Source: Bacteroidales bacterium (GTDB taxonomy: Bacteria > Bacteroidota > Bacteroidia > Bacteroidales > UBA932). From it: 36,543 bases of DNA. Position numbers and translations under genes: made by a program. The notes beneath the pieces are model-generated. The model saw only the letters and a program-made list of their open reading frames with translations, was not told the origin of the DNA and did not search any database. The stretch spans positions 1-36,543 of the forward strand of contig JAEEVG010000023.1 in NCBI GenBank assembly GCA_016290835.1. Direction: 5' to 3'. This document shows, piece by piece, positions 17,345-25,812 of this stretch (positions are counted from its first letter, which is position 1; each line of letters opens with the position of its first letter).

Positions 17345-19822
17345 TCAGGGGGCCGGACGGATTTTCGCATACTTCAGGAGCAGGAGCTTCTCGCCGAAGG
17401 TATCGAAGCGGATACGGGCCTTCATTTCGGGGGCGCGGCCGGACAATTCGAGGATGGTTCCGAGTCCGAAACGATTATGTTCTATGCGCTGTCCCACAGA
17501 TAATTCCGTCATCGGAACGCCCACGAAATCGGCGTCGGCCAAAGCTTGTCCAGCGATATTCCTATTGTTACCCGAGGCGGGCGCCGGTTGGCCGGCCAGC
17601 CTCCGGACAGGTTCGGGGCTGCGCCCCTCATCCCTCCCACTGCTTCGCAGCGGGCCCCTCCCGTTCACGAGGCCACGGGCGGCCACGCCTCCCGAAGGCT
17701 GCCGGCCATACCGGCCCTGCGAAGACCAGTCGGCAGGCCGGCTCCCGGCTGTTTCCCGACTTCCGAAGCGCTCCAGGCGGCCGCCGGTAAAGCGGGAGCC
17801 GAAACCGCCCCACTCGTGGGTAACGCCGGAATTATCGAAATCCTCCTCGTCCAGCGGATTCTCGATATACTGCGTATCAATCTCCTTGATAAAACGCGAC
17901 GGCGCATTCGACTCGTGCTTGCCATTGCGCATCCGCGTCCCGGCAAAAGACAGCCGCACCGCCTTCTTGGCCCGGGTCACGGCCACATAGAATAGCCGCC
18001 GCTCCTCCTCGACCTCCGACCGCGCCGACAACATCGTCACGCTCGGGAACAGATTCTCCTCCAGCCCGGCCACGAACACATAAGGGAATTCGAGTCCTTT
18101 AGAGGAATGCACCGTCATCAGGGCCACCTTGTTGTTGGTATCCCCCTCCTCGGTGACGTCCACATTGCTCAGCAGCGAGACGTTCTCCAGGAAATCATCC
18201 AGCGTGTAGACGCCCCGCTCCCCGCCTTCGGCCACATAATCTTCCTCCTCCTCACGGCGCTCCTCCACGAACTGCGCCACGCTGTTGATCAGTTCCTCGA
18301 TGTTCGCGGTACGGGACATGCCCTCGATGGAGGTATCCTGCTTGTAGAAGGCGTACAGGCCGCTCTCGTCGGCAATTTGCCTGGCGAGCTGCAGGGCATC
18401 CGTGCTTCTGACCAATTCCGAGAATTTGAGAATCATCCCGCAGAAAGCCTGCACCTTGCCCGGGAGTTCGCGGGCCGCCTCGAACAGGGGACAGCCCCGC
18501 TGCATCGCCAGGGCATCGACCTCCTGCAGGGCCTTCTGCCCGATACCGCGCGCGGGCTTGTTGACGATGCGGCGGAAGGATTCATCGTCACGCGGGTTGA
18601 CGGCCAGCTTGAAATAGGCCATCATATCCTTGACCTCGGCGCGGTCGAAGAAGGAATTCCCCGAATATACCATATAAGGAATATTGCGCCGACGGAGCTG
18701 CTCCTCCAGCGCGCGGGACTGGGAATTCGTGCGGTACAGGATGGCGAAATCCTGGTACTGGGCCCGGGCTGAACGCATGCGCTCGAGGATTTCCGAGACG
18801 ATCATCACAGCTTCTTCCGTCTCCGTATAGGCCTTCAGCAGGCGGATCGGCTCGCCGTCCTCCCCCACCGCATAACACTCCTTGGGGATGCGCCCCTCGT
18901 TGTGGGCGATCACGGAGTTGGCCGCATCCACGATCACCTGGGTGGAGCGGTAATTGCGCTCCAGGCGGAAGAGTTTACATTCGGGATAATCCTTCTTGAA
19001 ATGCAGGATATTCTCGATCTTCGCCCCGCGGAAAGCATAGATGGACTGGCTGTCGTCCCCCACCACGCAGAGGTTGTGGTGCGGAAGGGCCAACTTCTTG
19101 AGTATCAGATACTGGGCCGCATTGGTATCCTGATACTCGTCCACCAGGATGTGGGTGAAGCGCCCGGCGATCGCGTGCAAGGCTTCGGGGTTGTCCCGGA
19201 GCAGGAAATTCATGTTCAGCAGGATGTCGTCGAAATCCATCACCCCGCTCTGCTTGAGTTTTTCCTGGTAGCGCTGGTACACCTCCCCCAGACGGGGCCG
19301 TTTCCCCAAATAATCCTCGTGCTGAATCTCCGGGCTGCCGAGATAGGCGCTCACGGTAATGAGGTTATTCTTGGCCTTGGAGATGCGGGAGAGCACATCG
19401 CGCGGCTTGTAGATCTTGTCGTCGAGCCCCATCTCCTTGAGGCAGGCCTTGATGGCGCTCTGGGAATCGGATGTGTCATAGATGGTGAAATTCTGCGGAT
19501 AACCCAGGAATTCCGCGTACTCCCGCAGGAAACGGACGAACACGGCGTGGAAAGTACCCATCACCACGCGGCGGACGCTCCGGTCCCCCACCATCGCGAT
19601 GATGCGCTCCTTCATCTCTCCGGCCGCCTTCTTCGTGAAGGTCAGGGCCAGGATGCGGGCATCGGGCTGTGTCGCGAGGATATAGGCGACGCGGCTGGTC
19701 AGCACCCGGGTCTTGCCCGAACCGGCTCCCGCGACGATCAGCACCGGCCCCTCCACACAGCAAACGGCGCGCCTCTGCTCGTCGTTCAACTCATCCAGAA
19801 TCATATTCACATTGTCCATCAT
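17345..19822 (-). CDS. pcrA: UvrD/PcrA-type 3'-5' DNA helicase
   Basis: The protein has 825 residues. It is a superfamily 1A helicase that unwinds DNA in repair and displaces proteins from DNA. Visible motifs are motif I AGAGSGKT (about 31-38), VDEYQDTN (motif II), GDDSQSIYAFRGA (motif III) and TVHSSKGLEFPYVF near motif V. A C-terminal barrel (SVGQRIEHNRFGLGTI to the end) is typical of PcrA. The start is either ATG at 19822 or the next codon; an upstream extension to 19981 would run through the promoter and into the divergent nqrA gene. Between the helicase core and the C-terminal barrel lies an Arg/Gly/Ser-rich linker encoded by unusually GC-rich, palindrome-filled DNA (17590-17707), which may be an inserted repeat. 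It likely leads the operon pcrA > yqeY > nif3-like > thioesterase. Confidence 0.95.
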   Translation of the reverse strand: MMDNVNMILDELNDEQRRAVCCVEGPVLIVAGAGSGKTRVLTSRVAYILATQPDARILALTFTKKAAGEMKERIIAMVGDRSVRRVVMGTFHAVFVRFLREYAEFLGYPQNFTIYDTSDSQSAIKACLKEMGLDDKIYKPRDVLSRISKAKNNLITVSAYLGSPEIQHEDYLGKRPRLGEVYQRYQEKLKQSGVMDFDDILLNMNFLLRDNPEALHAIAGRFTHILVDEYQDTNAAQYLILKKLALPHHNLCVVGDDSQSIYAFRGAKIENILHFKKDYPECKLFRLERNYRSTQVIVDAANSVIAHNEGRIPKECYAVGEDGEPIRLLKAYTETEEAVMIVSEILERMRSARAQYQDFAILYRTNSQSRALEEQLRRRNIPYMVYSGNSFFDRAEVKDMMAYFKLAVNPRDDESFRRIVNKPARGIGQKALQEVDALAMQRGCPLFEAARELPGKVQAFCGMILKFSELVRSTDALQLARQIADESGLYAFYKQDTSIEGMSRTANIEELINSVAQFVEERREEEEDYVAEGGERGVYTLDDFLENVSLLSNVDVTEEGDTNNKVALMTVHSSKGLEFPYVFVAGLEENLFPSVTMLSARSEVEEERRLFYVAVTRAKKAVRLSFAGTRMRNGKHESNAPSRFIKEIDTQYIENPLDEEDFDNSGVTHEWGGFGSRFTGGRLERFGSRETAGSRPADWSSQGRYGRQPSGGVAARGLVNGRGPLRSSGRDEGRSPEPVRRLAGQPAPASGNNRNIAGQALADADFVGVPMTELSVGQRIEHNRFGLGTILELSGRAPEMKARIRFDTFGEKLLLLKYAKIRPAP
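17590..17707. repeat. GC-rich element with terminal inverted repeats inside pcrA
   Basis: The ends GGCCGGCCAGCCT (17590-17602) and AGGCTGCCGGCC (17696-17707) are inverted copies of each other, differing by one base. Inside are a perfect hairpin GGGGC-TGC-GCCCC (17615-17627) and a stem CTGC-TTC-GCAG flanked by CCC/GGG (17636-17654). The DNA is translated, on the minus strand, into the Arg/Gly/Ser/Pro-rich linker of PcrA, and the frame is kept. The layout recalls palindromic elements that persist inside reading frames in some bacteria. Chance pairing in GC-rich DNA remains possible. Confidence 0.45.
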
Positions 19823-19829
19823 CGCGACA

Positions 19830-19837
19830 CGAAAATA
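19830..19837 (-). promoter_or_regulatory. Possible -7 box of pcrA
   Basis: On the minus strand TATTTTCG (one change from TAnnTTTG) ends 7 nt before ATG 19822. The nearest TTG is about 24 nt upstream, longer than ideal. Confidence 0.35.
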
Positions 19838-19850
19838 CAAAAAAAAGTGG

Positions 19851-19858
19851 TATATTCG
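19851..19858 (+). promoter_or_regulatory. Possible -7 box of the nqr operon
   Basis: TATATTCG (one change from TAnnTTTG) lies 38 nt before nqrA in the 74-nt divergent spacer shared with pcrA. No matching TTG is seen at -33. The short palindrome AGCTAGCT (19864-19871) is just downstream. Confidence 0.35.
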
Positions 19859-19896
19859 CGACAAGCTAGCTAAAATTACTAATGACCATAACACCC

Positions 19897-21258
19897 ATGT
19901 CACAAAACTTCGTTTTGAAAAAGGGGCTGAACATCCCGATCGCGGGAGAAGCTGTTCCCCGTGTCTCAAAGACGATAGCACCGGGCATCGTGGCGGTCCA
20001 ACCCACCGTTTTCAAGGGTTTTCTCCCCCGGCTTCTGGTCGGGGAAGGCGATCCCGTGCTCTGCGGCTCACCCGTCCTTGCAGACAAGAAAAACCCTGAC
20101 ATCCTCCTGACCGCACCCGTCAGCGGTACGGTCAAGGCGATCGTCAGAGGCGAGAAGCGCAAATTGCTCGCCATCCTCATCGAAGCCGACGGACAGCGGC
20201 AAGGCGTGGACTTCGGCAGCAAGAATGTCTCCGCCCTGGATGCCGCCCAGGTCCGCCAGGCTCTGTTGGAGAGCGGTCTGTGGCCGTTCCTGATCCAGCG
20301 TCCCTACGGAATCATCGCCGATCCCGGTCTGACCCCGCGGGACATTTTCGTGTCCAGTTTCAGCACCGCCCCGCTCGCCCCAGACACGGCGTTCTGCTTC
20401 GGTGGCGAGATGCCGTACATCCAGACCGGCATCGACGCCCTGGCCAAACTTACCTCCGGCCAGGTCCACGTCGGACTCGACGGTAACGCCTCAGCCTCAC
20501 CTTTCGCCGCCCTGCGCGGCTGCGAACTGCACAGTTTCCGGGGCAAGCATCCGGCCGGCAACGTCGGCGTGCAGATCAGCCACATCGCCCCCATCGCGAA
20601 GGAAGACACGGTCTGGACCATCTCCCCCATCGGCCTGGCCGCCATCGGCAAACTCTTCGCCACGGGGCGGCTCGAACTCCGCCGCAAAGTCGCCGTGACG
20701 GGTCCGATGGCCATCGAGCCGTGCTACGTCGAGGCCCTGCCCGGCACGCCAGCAGATGCATTCAGCCCATTCTACGGCAACACGCCCGCTGCGGGACTGC
20801 GCGTGGTCAGCGGCGATCCCCTGAGCGGCAGGAGTGTGGGCACGGACGGATATCTGGGCTTCTTCGACAACCAGATCACCCTGCTGAAAGAAGGCACGGA
20901 GCAGGAGCTCCTGGGCTGGATCAACCCCATCCGCGCCCACCAGTTCAGCGCCGACCGCAGCTATTTCTCCTGGCTGATGCCGAAGAAAAAGTATGCGATG
21001 GACACCAACCTGCACGGTGGCGCCCGCGCGTTCCTGATGAACGACGGCTACTACGCCCGCGTGCTGCCGATGGACATCTATCCGGTCTATCTCGCGAAGG
21101 CCTGCCTGGCCGGCGAGATCGACAAGATGGAGAAGTTCGGCATCTACGAAGTGCTCCCCGAAGACCTCGCCACCTGCGAGTTCGTCGACCCGAGCAAGAA
21201 TGACATCCAGGCAATGATTGAACAGGGCATCGACCTGATGCTCAAGGAAATGGCTTAA
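19897..21258 (+). CDS. nqrA: Na+-translocating NADH:quinone reductase subunit A
   Basis: The protein has 453 residues, close to the usual 446-450. NqrA is the cytoplasmic-side subunit of the Na+ pump and is linked to quinone binding. Its N-terminal region contains a biotinyl/lipoyl-like barrel (KKNPDILLTAPVSGTVKAIVRGEKR). ATG 19897 gives the conserved beginning MSQNFVLKKGLNIPIAG; the ATG at 19882 would add five residues and cannot be ruled out. It is the first gene of nqrABCDEF, with 4 nt to nqrB. The operon starts divergently from pcrA. Confidence 0.95.
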   Translation: MSQNFVLKKGLNIPIAGEAVPRVSKTIAPGIVAVQPTVFKGFLPRLLVGEGDPVLCGSPVLADKKNPDILLTAPVSGTVKAIVRGEKRKLLAILIEADGQRQGVDFGSKNVSALDAAQVRQALLESGLWPFLIQRPYGIIADPGLTPRDIFVSSFSTAPLAPDTAFCFGGEMPYIQTGIDALAKLTSGQVHVGLDGNASASPFAALRGCELHSFRGKHPAGNVGVQISHIAPIAKEDTVWTISPIGLAAIGKLFATGRLELRRKVAVTGPMAIEPCYVEALPGTPADAFSPFYGNTPAAGLRVVSGDPLSGRSVGTDGYLGFFDNQITLLKEGTEQELLGWINPIRAHQFSADRSYFSWLMPKKKYAMDTNLHGGARAFLMNDGYYARVLPMDIYPVYLAKACLAGEIDKMEKFGIYEVLPEDLATCEFVDPSKNDIQAMIEQGIDLMLKEMA

Positions 21259-21262
21259 AAGT

Positions 21263-22378
21263 ATGAACAAGATTTTCGAAAAAGGCGGCAAACTCTACTG
21301 GCTGCACTCAACGGTCGATGCTTTTGAGACATTCCTCCACGTACCCGGGACCGTCACCAGGAAAGGCTCCCACGTACGCGACGCCATCGATCTCAAGCGC
21401 CTGCTCATCCTGGTGGTGATCGCCGCCGCGCCCGCTGCCCTCTTCGGCATGTGGAACGTCGGCTATCAGCACGGACTGGCGGTGGGTGACCTCCGCCTCA
21501 ACATCCTCGGCAACTGGTGGTACGGATTCCTGCGGGTCCTGCCCCTGTTCCTGGTCTCCTACATCGTGGGCCTGGGCATCGAATTCGCTTCCTGCCAGAT
21601 CCGCGGCGAGGAAGTGAGCGAGGGCTATCTCGTTTCCGGATTCTTCATCCCGCTGATTGTCCCGGTGGACATCCCCCTGTGGATGCTCGCCCTTGCCGTG
21701 GCCTTCGCGGTGCTCATCGGCAAGGAAGTCTTCGGCGGCACGGGCATGAACATCATCAACCCGGCGATCCTCGCCCGCGCGTTCCTCTTCTTCTCGTATC
21801 CGAACTACATGTCCGGCTCTTCCTGCTGGATCCACGTCAAACCCGGCGAGCAGCTGGTGGACGGCTTCACCGGAGCCACCCCGCTCGCCCTGGACGGCGC
21901 CTCCGCCCAATACGGCACCGGCTTCTGGGATCTGTTCATCGGCACGGTCCCGGGCTCCGTCGGCGAGACCTCGGTCATCGCCATCCTGCTCGGTGCGGCC
22001 CTGCTCCTCTGGACGGGCATCGCCAGCTGGAAGATCATGCTCTCCGGCGTGCTTGGCGTGCTCTTCGTCGGCGGTCTGGGCGACCTGGCCGGCATCAGCA
22101 CCATCCCCTGCTACATGCAGCTGCTCTACGGCGGCTTCGCCTTCGGTATCGTCTTCATGGCGACCGACCCGGTGACCTCCGCCCAGACCGAGGCCGGCAA
22201 ATGGATCTACGGCTTCCTGATCGGCGCCCTCTGCGTCCTGGTGCGCCTGTTCAATCCGGGCTACGCCGAAGGCATGATGCTCGCCATCCTGTTCGGCAAC
22301 ATCATGGCTCCGCTGATCGACCACTGCGTAATCAGCGCCCACCTGTCCCGCAAGGCCAAGAAACTCAAAACCGCCTAG
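21263..22378 (+). CDS. nqrB: Na+-translocating NADH:quinone reductase subunit B
   Basis: The protein has 371 residues and is a multi-helix inner-membrane protein. It carries a covalently bound FMN and forms the Na+ channel with the other membrane subunits. The FMN attachment motif is GFTGATPL, placing the flavin on Thr206. Several membrane helices are plain (for example 46-62, 88-107, 125-152 and repeated Gly/Leu/Ile stretches to the C-terminus). It follows nqrA by 4 nt and precedes nqrC by 4 nt. Confidence 0.96.
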   Translation: MNKIFEKGGKLYWLHSTVDAFETFLHVPGTVTRKGSHVRDAIDLKRLLILVVIAAAPAALFGMWNVGYQHGLAVGDLRLNILGNWWYGFLRVLPLFLVSYIVGLGIEFASCQIRGEEVSEGYLVSGFFIPLIVPVDIPLWMLALAVAFAVLIGKEVFGGTGMNIINPAILARAFLFFSYPNYMSGSSCWIHVKPGEQLVDGFTGATPLALDGASAQYGTGFWDLFIGTVPGSVGETSVIAILLGAALLLWTGIASWKIMLSGVLGVLFVGGLGDLAGISTIPCYMQLLYGGFAFGIVFMATDPVTSAQTEAGKWIYGFLIGALCVLVRLFNPGYAEGMMLAILFGNIMAPLIDHCVISAHLSRKAKKLKTA

Positions 22379-22382
22379 CCCT

Positions 22383-23135
22383 ATGAATACCAACAGCAAC
22401 GCATACACTGTCATCTACACCACCCTGGTGGTCGTAGTCGTGGCCGCGGTCCTCGCCTTCACGGCGATGCAGCTGAAGCCATCGCAGCAGGCCAATGCCA
22501 AGGCGGAAACCCTCCGGCAGATGATGTCCGCCGCGCAGATCAAACCCACGGACGAACTCTATGCCGCCAAGAACGCGCAAATCCTGCAGATCTACGCCGA
22601 CAACATCCGGGAGGCCTACACCATCGGAGCGGACGGGCAGAAAAACGGGACCCTCGGCACCGACAAGGCCGGCATCGAACTGGTGGACAATCTCAAACCG
22701 CAGGACAAGGCCATCAAGGCCGGCGGCGAAGTGACCCTGCCGGTCTATGTCTTCCAGAACGGATTCTCCGTCATCCCGATTTACGGAGCGGGACTCTGGG
22801 GCCCGGTCTGGGGCTATGTCGCCTTCCAGCCCGACGGGCGCACCATCGCCGGCACCTATTTCGACCACGAATCCGAGACGCCGGGCCTCGGCGCCAAGAT
22901 CAAGGACGAAGCCTGGTTCCGCGAGAAGTTCGTGGGCAAGACCGTCGCCTTCGGCTCCGAACCGCTCTTCAACCTCGCCAAGAACGCCGAAGCGGGCGGG
23001 GCGACCAACGCCGTGGACGCCATCACCGGCGCCACGATGACCTCCAAGGGCCTGGGCGAAGCGCTGAACGTCTGGTTCAAGGCCTACGAAAAACATTTCG
23101 GAAAGACCGTCAACCCTAACGAAGAGGAGGAATAA
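22383..23135 (+). CDS. nqrC: Na+-translocating NADH:quinone reductase subunit C
   Basis: The protein has 250 residues. One N-terminal membrane helix (about 9-29) anchors a periplasmic FMN domain. The motif TGATMTS (215-221) places the covalent FMN on Thr218; the first motif residue is Thr rather than the more usual Ser. Other family phrases are GAGLWGPVWGYV (135-146) and ETPGLGA (165-171). The protein ends in four Glu codons, part of which double as an AGGAGG ribosome-binding site for nqrD. Confidence 0.95.
   Translation: MNTNSNAYTVIYTTLVVVVVAAVLAFTAMQLKPSQQANAKAETLRQMMSAAQIKPTDELYAAKNAQILQIYADNIREAYTIGADGQKNGTLGTDKAGIELVDNLKPQDKAIKAGGEVTLPVYVFQNGFSVIPIYGAGLWGPVWGYVAFQPDGRTIAGTYFDHESETPGLGAKIKDEAWFREKFVGKTVAFGSEPLFNLAKNAEAGGATNAVDAITGATMTSKGLGEALNVWFKAYEKHFGKTVNPNEEEE
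23125..23130 (+). promoter_or_regulatory. Shine-Dalgarno site for nqrD inside nqrC
   Basis: AGGAGG with an 8-nt spacer to ATG 23139, embedded in the poly-Glu codons at the end of nqrC. A perfect site is uncommon in Bacteroidota. Confidence 0.6.
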
Positions 23136-23138
23136 TCT

Positions 23139-23750
23139 ATGGACAAGAAACTCAAAGAAACGATCCTCAACCCAATTCTGAAGGGCAATCCGATCACCGT
23201 CCTCATCCTCGGTATCTGCTCCTCGCTGGCCGTCACGGTCCAGCTCAAGGGCGCCCTGGTGATGGCCATCTCCGTGATTATCGTCACGGGGATGTCCAGC
23301 CTCATCTGCTCGCTGCTCCGGAACAGCATCCCCAACCGGGTGCGCATCATCGTACAGCTCGTCGTCGTGGCCATGATGGTCATCCTCGTGGACCAGATCC
23401 TCAAGGCCGGCGAAGGGACCTATGCCATCGACAAGCAGCTCTCCGTGTACATCGGCCTGATCATCACCAACTGCATCGTGATGGGACGCATCGAGGCGTT
23501 CGCCCTCGGCAACAAGCCCATCCCCTCACTGCTGGACGGTCTGGCCAACGGCGTGGGCTACGGCCTGATCCTGATCATCGTCGCCTTCTTCCGGGAGCTC
23601 CTCGGAAGCGGCACGCTCTTCGGGCTGCAGGTCCTGCCCGCCGGTTACATTCCCAATAACCTCGTGATCCTGCCGCCGTTCGCGCTGATCCTGCTCGGAT
23701 GCATCATCTGGGCCCACCGCGCGTATGACAAGGACCTTCAGGAGAAATAA
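23139..23750 (+). CDS. nqrD: Na+-translocating NADH:quinone reductase subunit D
   Basis: The protein has 203 residues and about six membrane helices. NqrD and NqrE are homologous, inverted-topology subunits that share an intramembrane 2Fe-2S centre. The expected Cys residues are visible at C27 (LGICSSLAV) and C112 (TNCIVMGR). Start MDKKLKETILNPIL is typical of the family. It is 3 nt from nqrC. Confidence 0.95.
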   Translation: MDKKLKETILNPILKGNPITVLILGICSSLAVTVQLKGALVMAISVIIVTGMSSLICSLLRNSIPNRVRIIVQLVVVAMMVILVDQILKAGEGTYAIDKQLSVYIGLIITNCIVMGRIEAFALGNKPIPSLLDGLANGVGYGLILIIVAFFRELLGSGTLFGLQVLPAGYIPNNLVILPPFALILLGCIIWAHRAYDKDLQEK

Positions 23751-23762
23751 TCGCGACGCCCT

Positions 23763-24377
23763 ATGGAATACATCAATTTATTCGTCAAGTCGATCTTCGT
23801 TGACAACATGATCTTCGCATACTTCCTGGGTATGTGCTCATACCTGGCGGTATCGAAGAATGTGAAGACGGCCAACGGCCTGGGTCTCGCCGTGATCTTC
23901 GTGCTCTTCTGCACGCTTCCGCTCAACTACCTGCTCAACAAGTTCGTGCTCCAGCCCGGGGCGCTGAGCTGGCTGGGTCCCCAGTTCGCGGACGTGGACC
24001 TGAGCTTCCTGAGTTTCATCCTATTCATCGCCGTGATCGCCGCCTTCGTGCAGCTCGTCGAGATGATCGTGGAGAAGTTCGTCCCCTCGCTGTACGCCTC
24101 GCTCGGCATCTTCCTGCCGCTGATCGCGGTCAACTGCGCCATCCTGGGCGGTTCGCTCTTCATGCAGCAGCGCGACTTCACGAACATCGGTGAGCCGCTG
24201 GTCTATGCGCTCGGCTCCGGAGTGGGCTGGTACCTGGCCATCGTCTGCCTCGCCGCCATCCGCGAGAAACTGTCCTACAGCAACGTGCCCGCACCCCTCA
24301 AGGGGGTCGGCATCACCTTCATCACGGTGGGCCTGATGGGCATGGCGTTCATGATTTTCATGGGTATTCAATTATAG
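23763..24377 (+). CDS. nqrE: Na+-translocating NADH:quinone reductase subunit E
   Basis: The protein has 204 residues and is a six-helix membrane subunit, partner of NqrD. The Cys ligands for the shared 2Fe-2S cluster are C25 (LGMCSYLAV) and C125 (AVNCAILGG). The family start [16 protein letters not shown] is present. The spacer to nqrD is 12 nt, and the stop codon is part of the ribosome-binding site for nqrF. Confidence 0.96.
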   Translation: MEYINLFVKSIFVDNMIFAYFLGMCSYLAVSKNVKTANGLGLAVIFVLFCTLPLNYLLNKFVLQPGALSWLGPQFADVDLSFLSFILFIAVIAAFVQLVEMIVEKFVPSLYASLGIFLPLIAVNCAILGGSLFMQQRDFTNIGEPLVYALGSGVGWYLAIVCLAAIREKLSYSNVPAPLKGVGITFITVGLMGMAFMIFMGIQL

Positions 24378-24381
24378 GAGG
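24376..24381 (+). promoter_or_regulatory. Shine-Dalgarno site for nqrF overlapping the nqrE stop
   Basis: AGGAGG, spacer 8 nt to ATG 24390; its first two bases are the last two of the nqrE TAG. Confidence 0.6.
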
Positions 24382-24389
24382 AGCAGACT

Positions 24390-25664
24390 ATGACACCTAC
24401 CCTTATCGCTTCAATCGCAGTCATCGTCCTCGTGACCCTGCTGCTGGTGGCCCTCCTCCTCTTCGTCAAGGCCAAGATCACCCCGTCCGGCACGGTCCAG
24501 ATCGACATCAACGACGGCAAGAAAGTCCTCGACGTCGCCCCGGGCGGCAACCTGATGAACACCCTTGCCGAACAGAAAATCTTCCTTCCTTCCGCCTGCG
24601 GCGGCAAGGCCAACTGCGGCCAGTGCAAGGTGCAGGTCCTCGAAGGCGGCGGAGAAATCCTCCCGACCGAGACCGGCTTCTTCAACCGCAAGCAGATCAA
24701 GGCCGGCTGGCGCCTGGGCTGCCAGGTCAAGGTCAAGGACAAACTCAAGATCCAGGTGGCCGACTCGGCCCTGTCCGTCAAGAAACTCGAATGCGAAGTG
24801 ATCTCCAACGACAACGTCGCGACGTTCATCAAGGAGTTCACCGTCAAGCTCCCCGAAGGCGAGCACATCGACTTCAAGTCCGGCGAGTACATCCAGATCG
24901 ACATCCCCGAATACGAGGCCGACTTCTCGGACATGGGCGTGGCCGACATCTATATGGGAGACTGGAACAAGTACGGCATCACCGCCCTGAAGTACAAGAA
25001 CACCCAGCCGACCATCCGCGCCTACTCGATGGCCTCCTATCCCGGAGAGAAGAACATCATCAAGCTGAACGTCCGCATCGCGACCCCGCCGTTCGACCGC
25101 ACGCAGCCCAAGGGCGTATTCAAGTTCGTCCCGGGCGTCCCGCCGGGCATCGCCTCCACCTATGTATTCTCCCGCAAACCGGGTGACAAGGTGATGATCA
25201 GCGGTCCCTTCGGCGAGTTCCTCCTGCCCAAGGACGATCCGGAGAACGTGGAGTACATCTTCGTGGGCGGCGGCGCCGGTATGGCCCCGCTCCGCAGCCA
25301 CATCATGGAACTCTTCAAGACGCAGAAGACCAGCCGCAAGGTCAGCTTCTTCTATGGCGCCCGCGCCCTCGTGGAAGCCTTCTACCTGGAAGATTTCGCC
25401 GAGATCGAGCGGGAGTTCCCGAACTTCAAGTTCTACCTGGCCCTCGACCGGCCCGACCCGGCCGCGGACGAGGCCGGTGTGAAGTACACCCCGGGCTTCG
25501 TACACAACGTGATGAACGAGACCTATCTCAAGAATCACGAGACCCCCGAGGACATCAAGTACTTCATGTGCGGCCCGCCGATGATGGTCTCCTCCGTCAA
25601 CAACTTGCTGGATTCGCTCGGCGTCCCGCCGGAGAACGTCCTCTACGACAACTTCGGAGGCTAG
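24390..25664 (+). CDS. nqrF: Na+-translocating NADH:quinone reductase subunit F
   Basis: The protein has 424 residues and is the electron-entry subunit: it oxidises NADH and passes electrons through FAD to a 2Fe-2S cluster. In order: an N-terminal membrane helix (about 5-27), a ferredoxin domain with cluster ligands Cys70, Cys76, Cys79 and Cys111, and an FAD-binding domain with RAYSMAS (210-216). The NADH-binding domain has GGGAGMAPLRS (293-303) and CGPPMM (394-399), with a final aromatic DNFGG. All key residues are present. It is the last gene of the operon and is followed by a terminator after 20 nt. Confidence 0.97.
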   Translation: MTPTLIASIAVIVLVTLLLVALLLFVKAKITPSGTVQIDINDGKKVLDVAPGGNLMNTLAEQKIFLPSACGGKANCGQCKVQVLEGGGEILPTETGFFNRKQIKAGWRLGCQVKVKDKLKIQVADSALSVKKLECEVISNDNVATFIKEFTVKLPEGEHIDFKSGEYIQIDIPEYEADFSDMGVADIYMGDWNKYGITALKYKNTQPTIRAYSMASYPGEKNIIKLNVRIATPPFDRTQPKGVFKFVPGVPPGIASTYVFSRKPGDKVMISGPFGEFLLPKDDPENVEYIFVGGGAGMAPLRSHIMELFKTQKTSRKVSFFYGARALVEAFYLEDFAEIEREFPNFKFYLALDRPDPAADEAGVKYTPGFVHNVMNETYLKNHETPEDIKYFMCGPPMMVSSVNNLLDSLGVPPENVLYDNFGG

Positions 25665-25684
25665 CGCCCCGGACCCCGGATGAG

Positions 25685-25715
25685 AGAGATCCCGCCCGCG
25701 CGGGATCTCTTTTTT
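25685..25715 (+). terminator. Rho-independent terminator of the nqr operon
   Basis: AGAGATCCCGC (25685-25695), CCGC loop, GCGGGATCTCT (25700-25710), then TTTTT. An 11-bp perfect stem. Confidence 0.95.
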
Positions 25716-25774
25716 ATGAATTCGTGTAAACGGATAAGATTCCGCAATTTCGCGCATACGTTTTTTATGATTCC

Positions 25775-25805
25775 TTGGGCCGGACCGGCGCGGCGTTTAC
25801 TTTTG
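25775..25805 (+). promoter_or_regulatory. Promoter of the fimbrillin-like lipoprotein gene, nearly leaderless
   Basis: TTG (25775-25777), 20 nt spacer, TACTTTTG (25798-25805), a full consensus match. It ends only 7 nt before ATG 25813, so the transcript would start within a few bases of the start codon. Confidence 0.65.
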
Positions 25806-25812
25806 TCCCGGT

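Noticed and set aside
19823-19981. N-terminal extension of PcrA
   Set aside because: It covers the divergent promoter region and the first codons of nqrA; the residues do not resemble a helicase.
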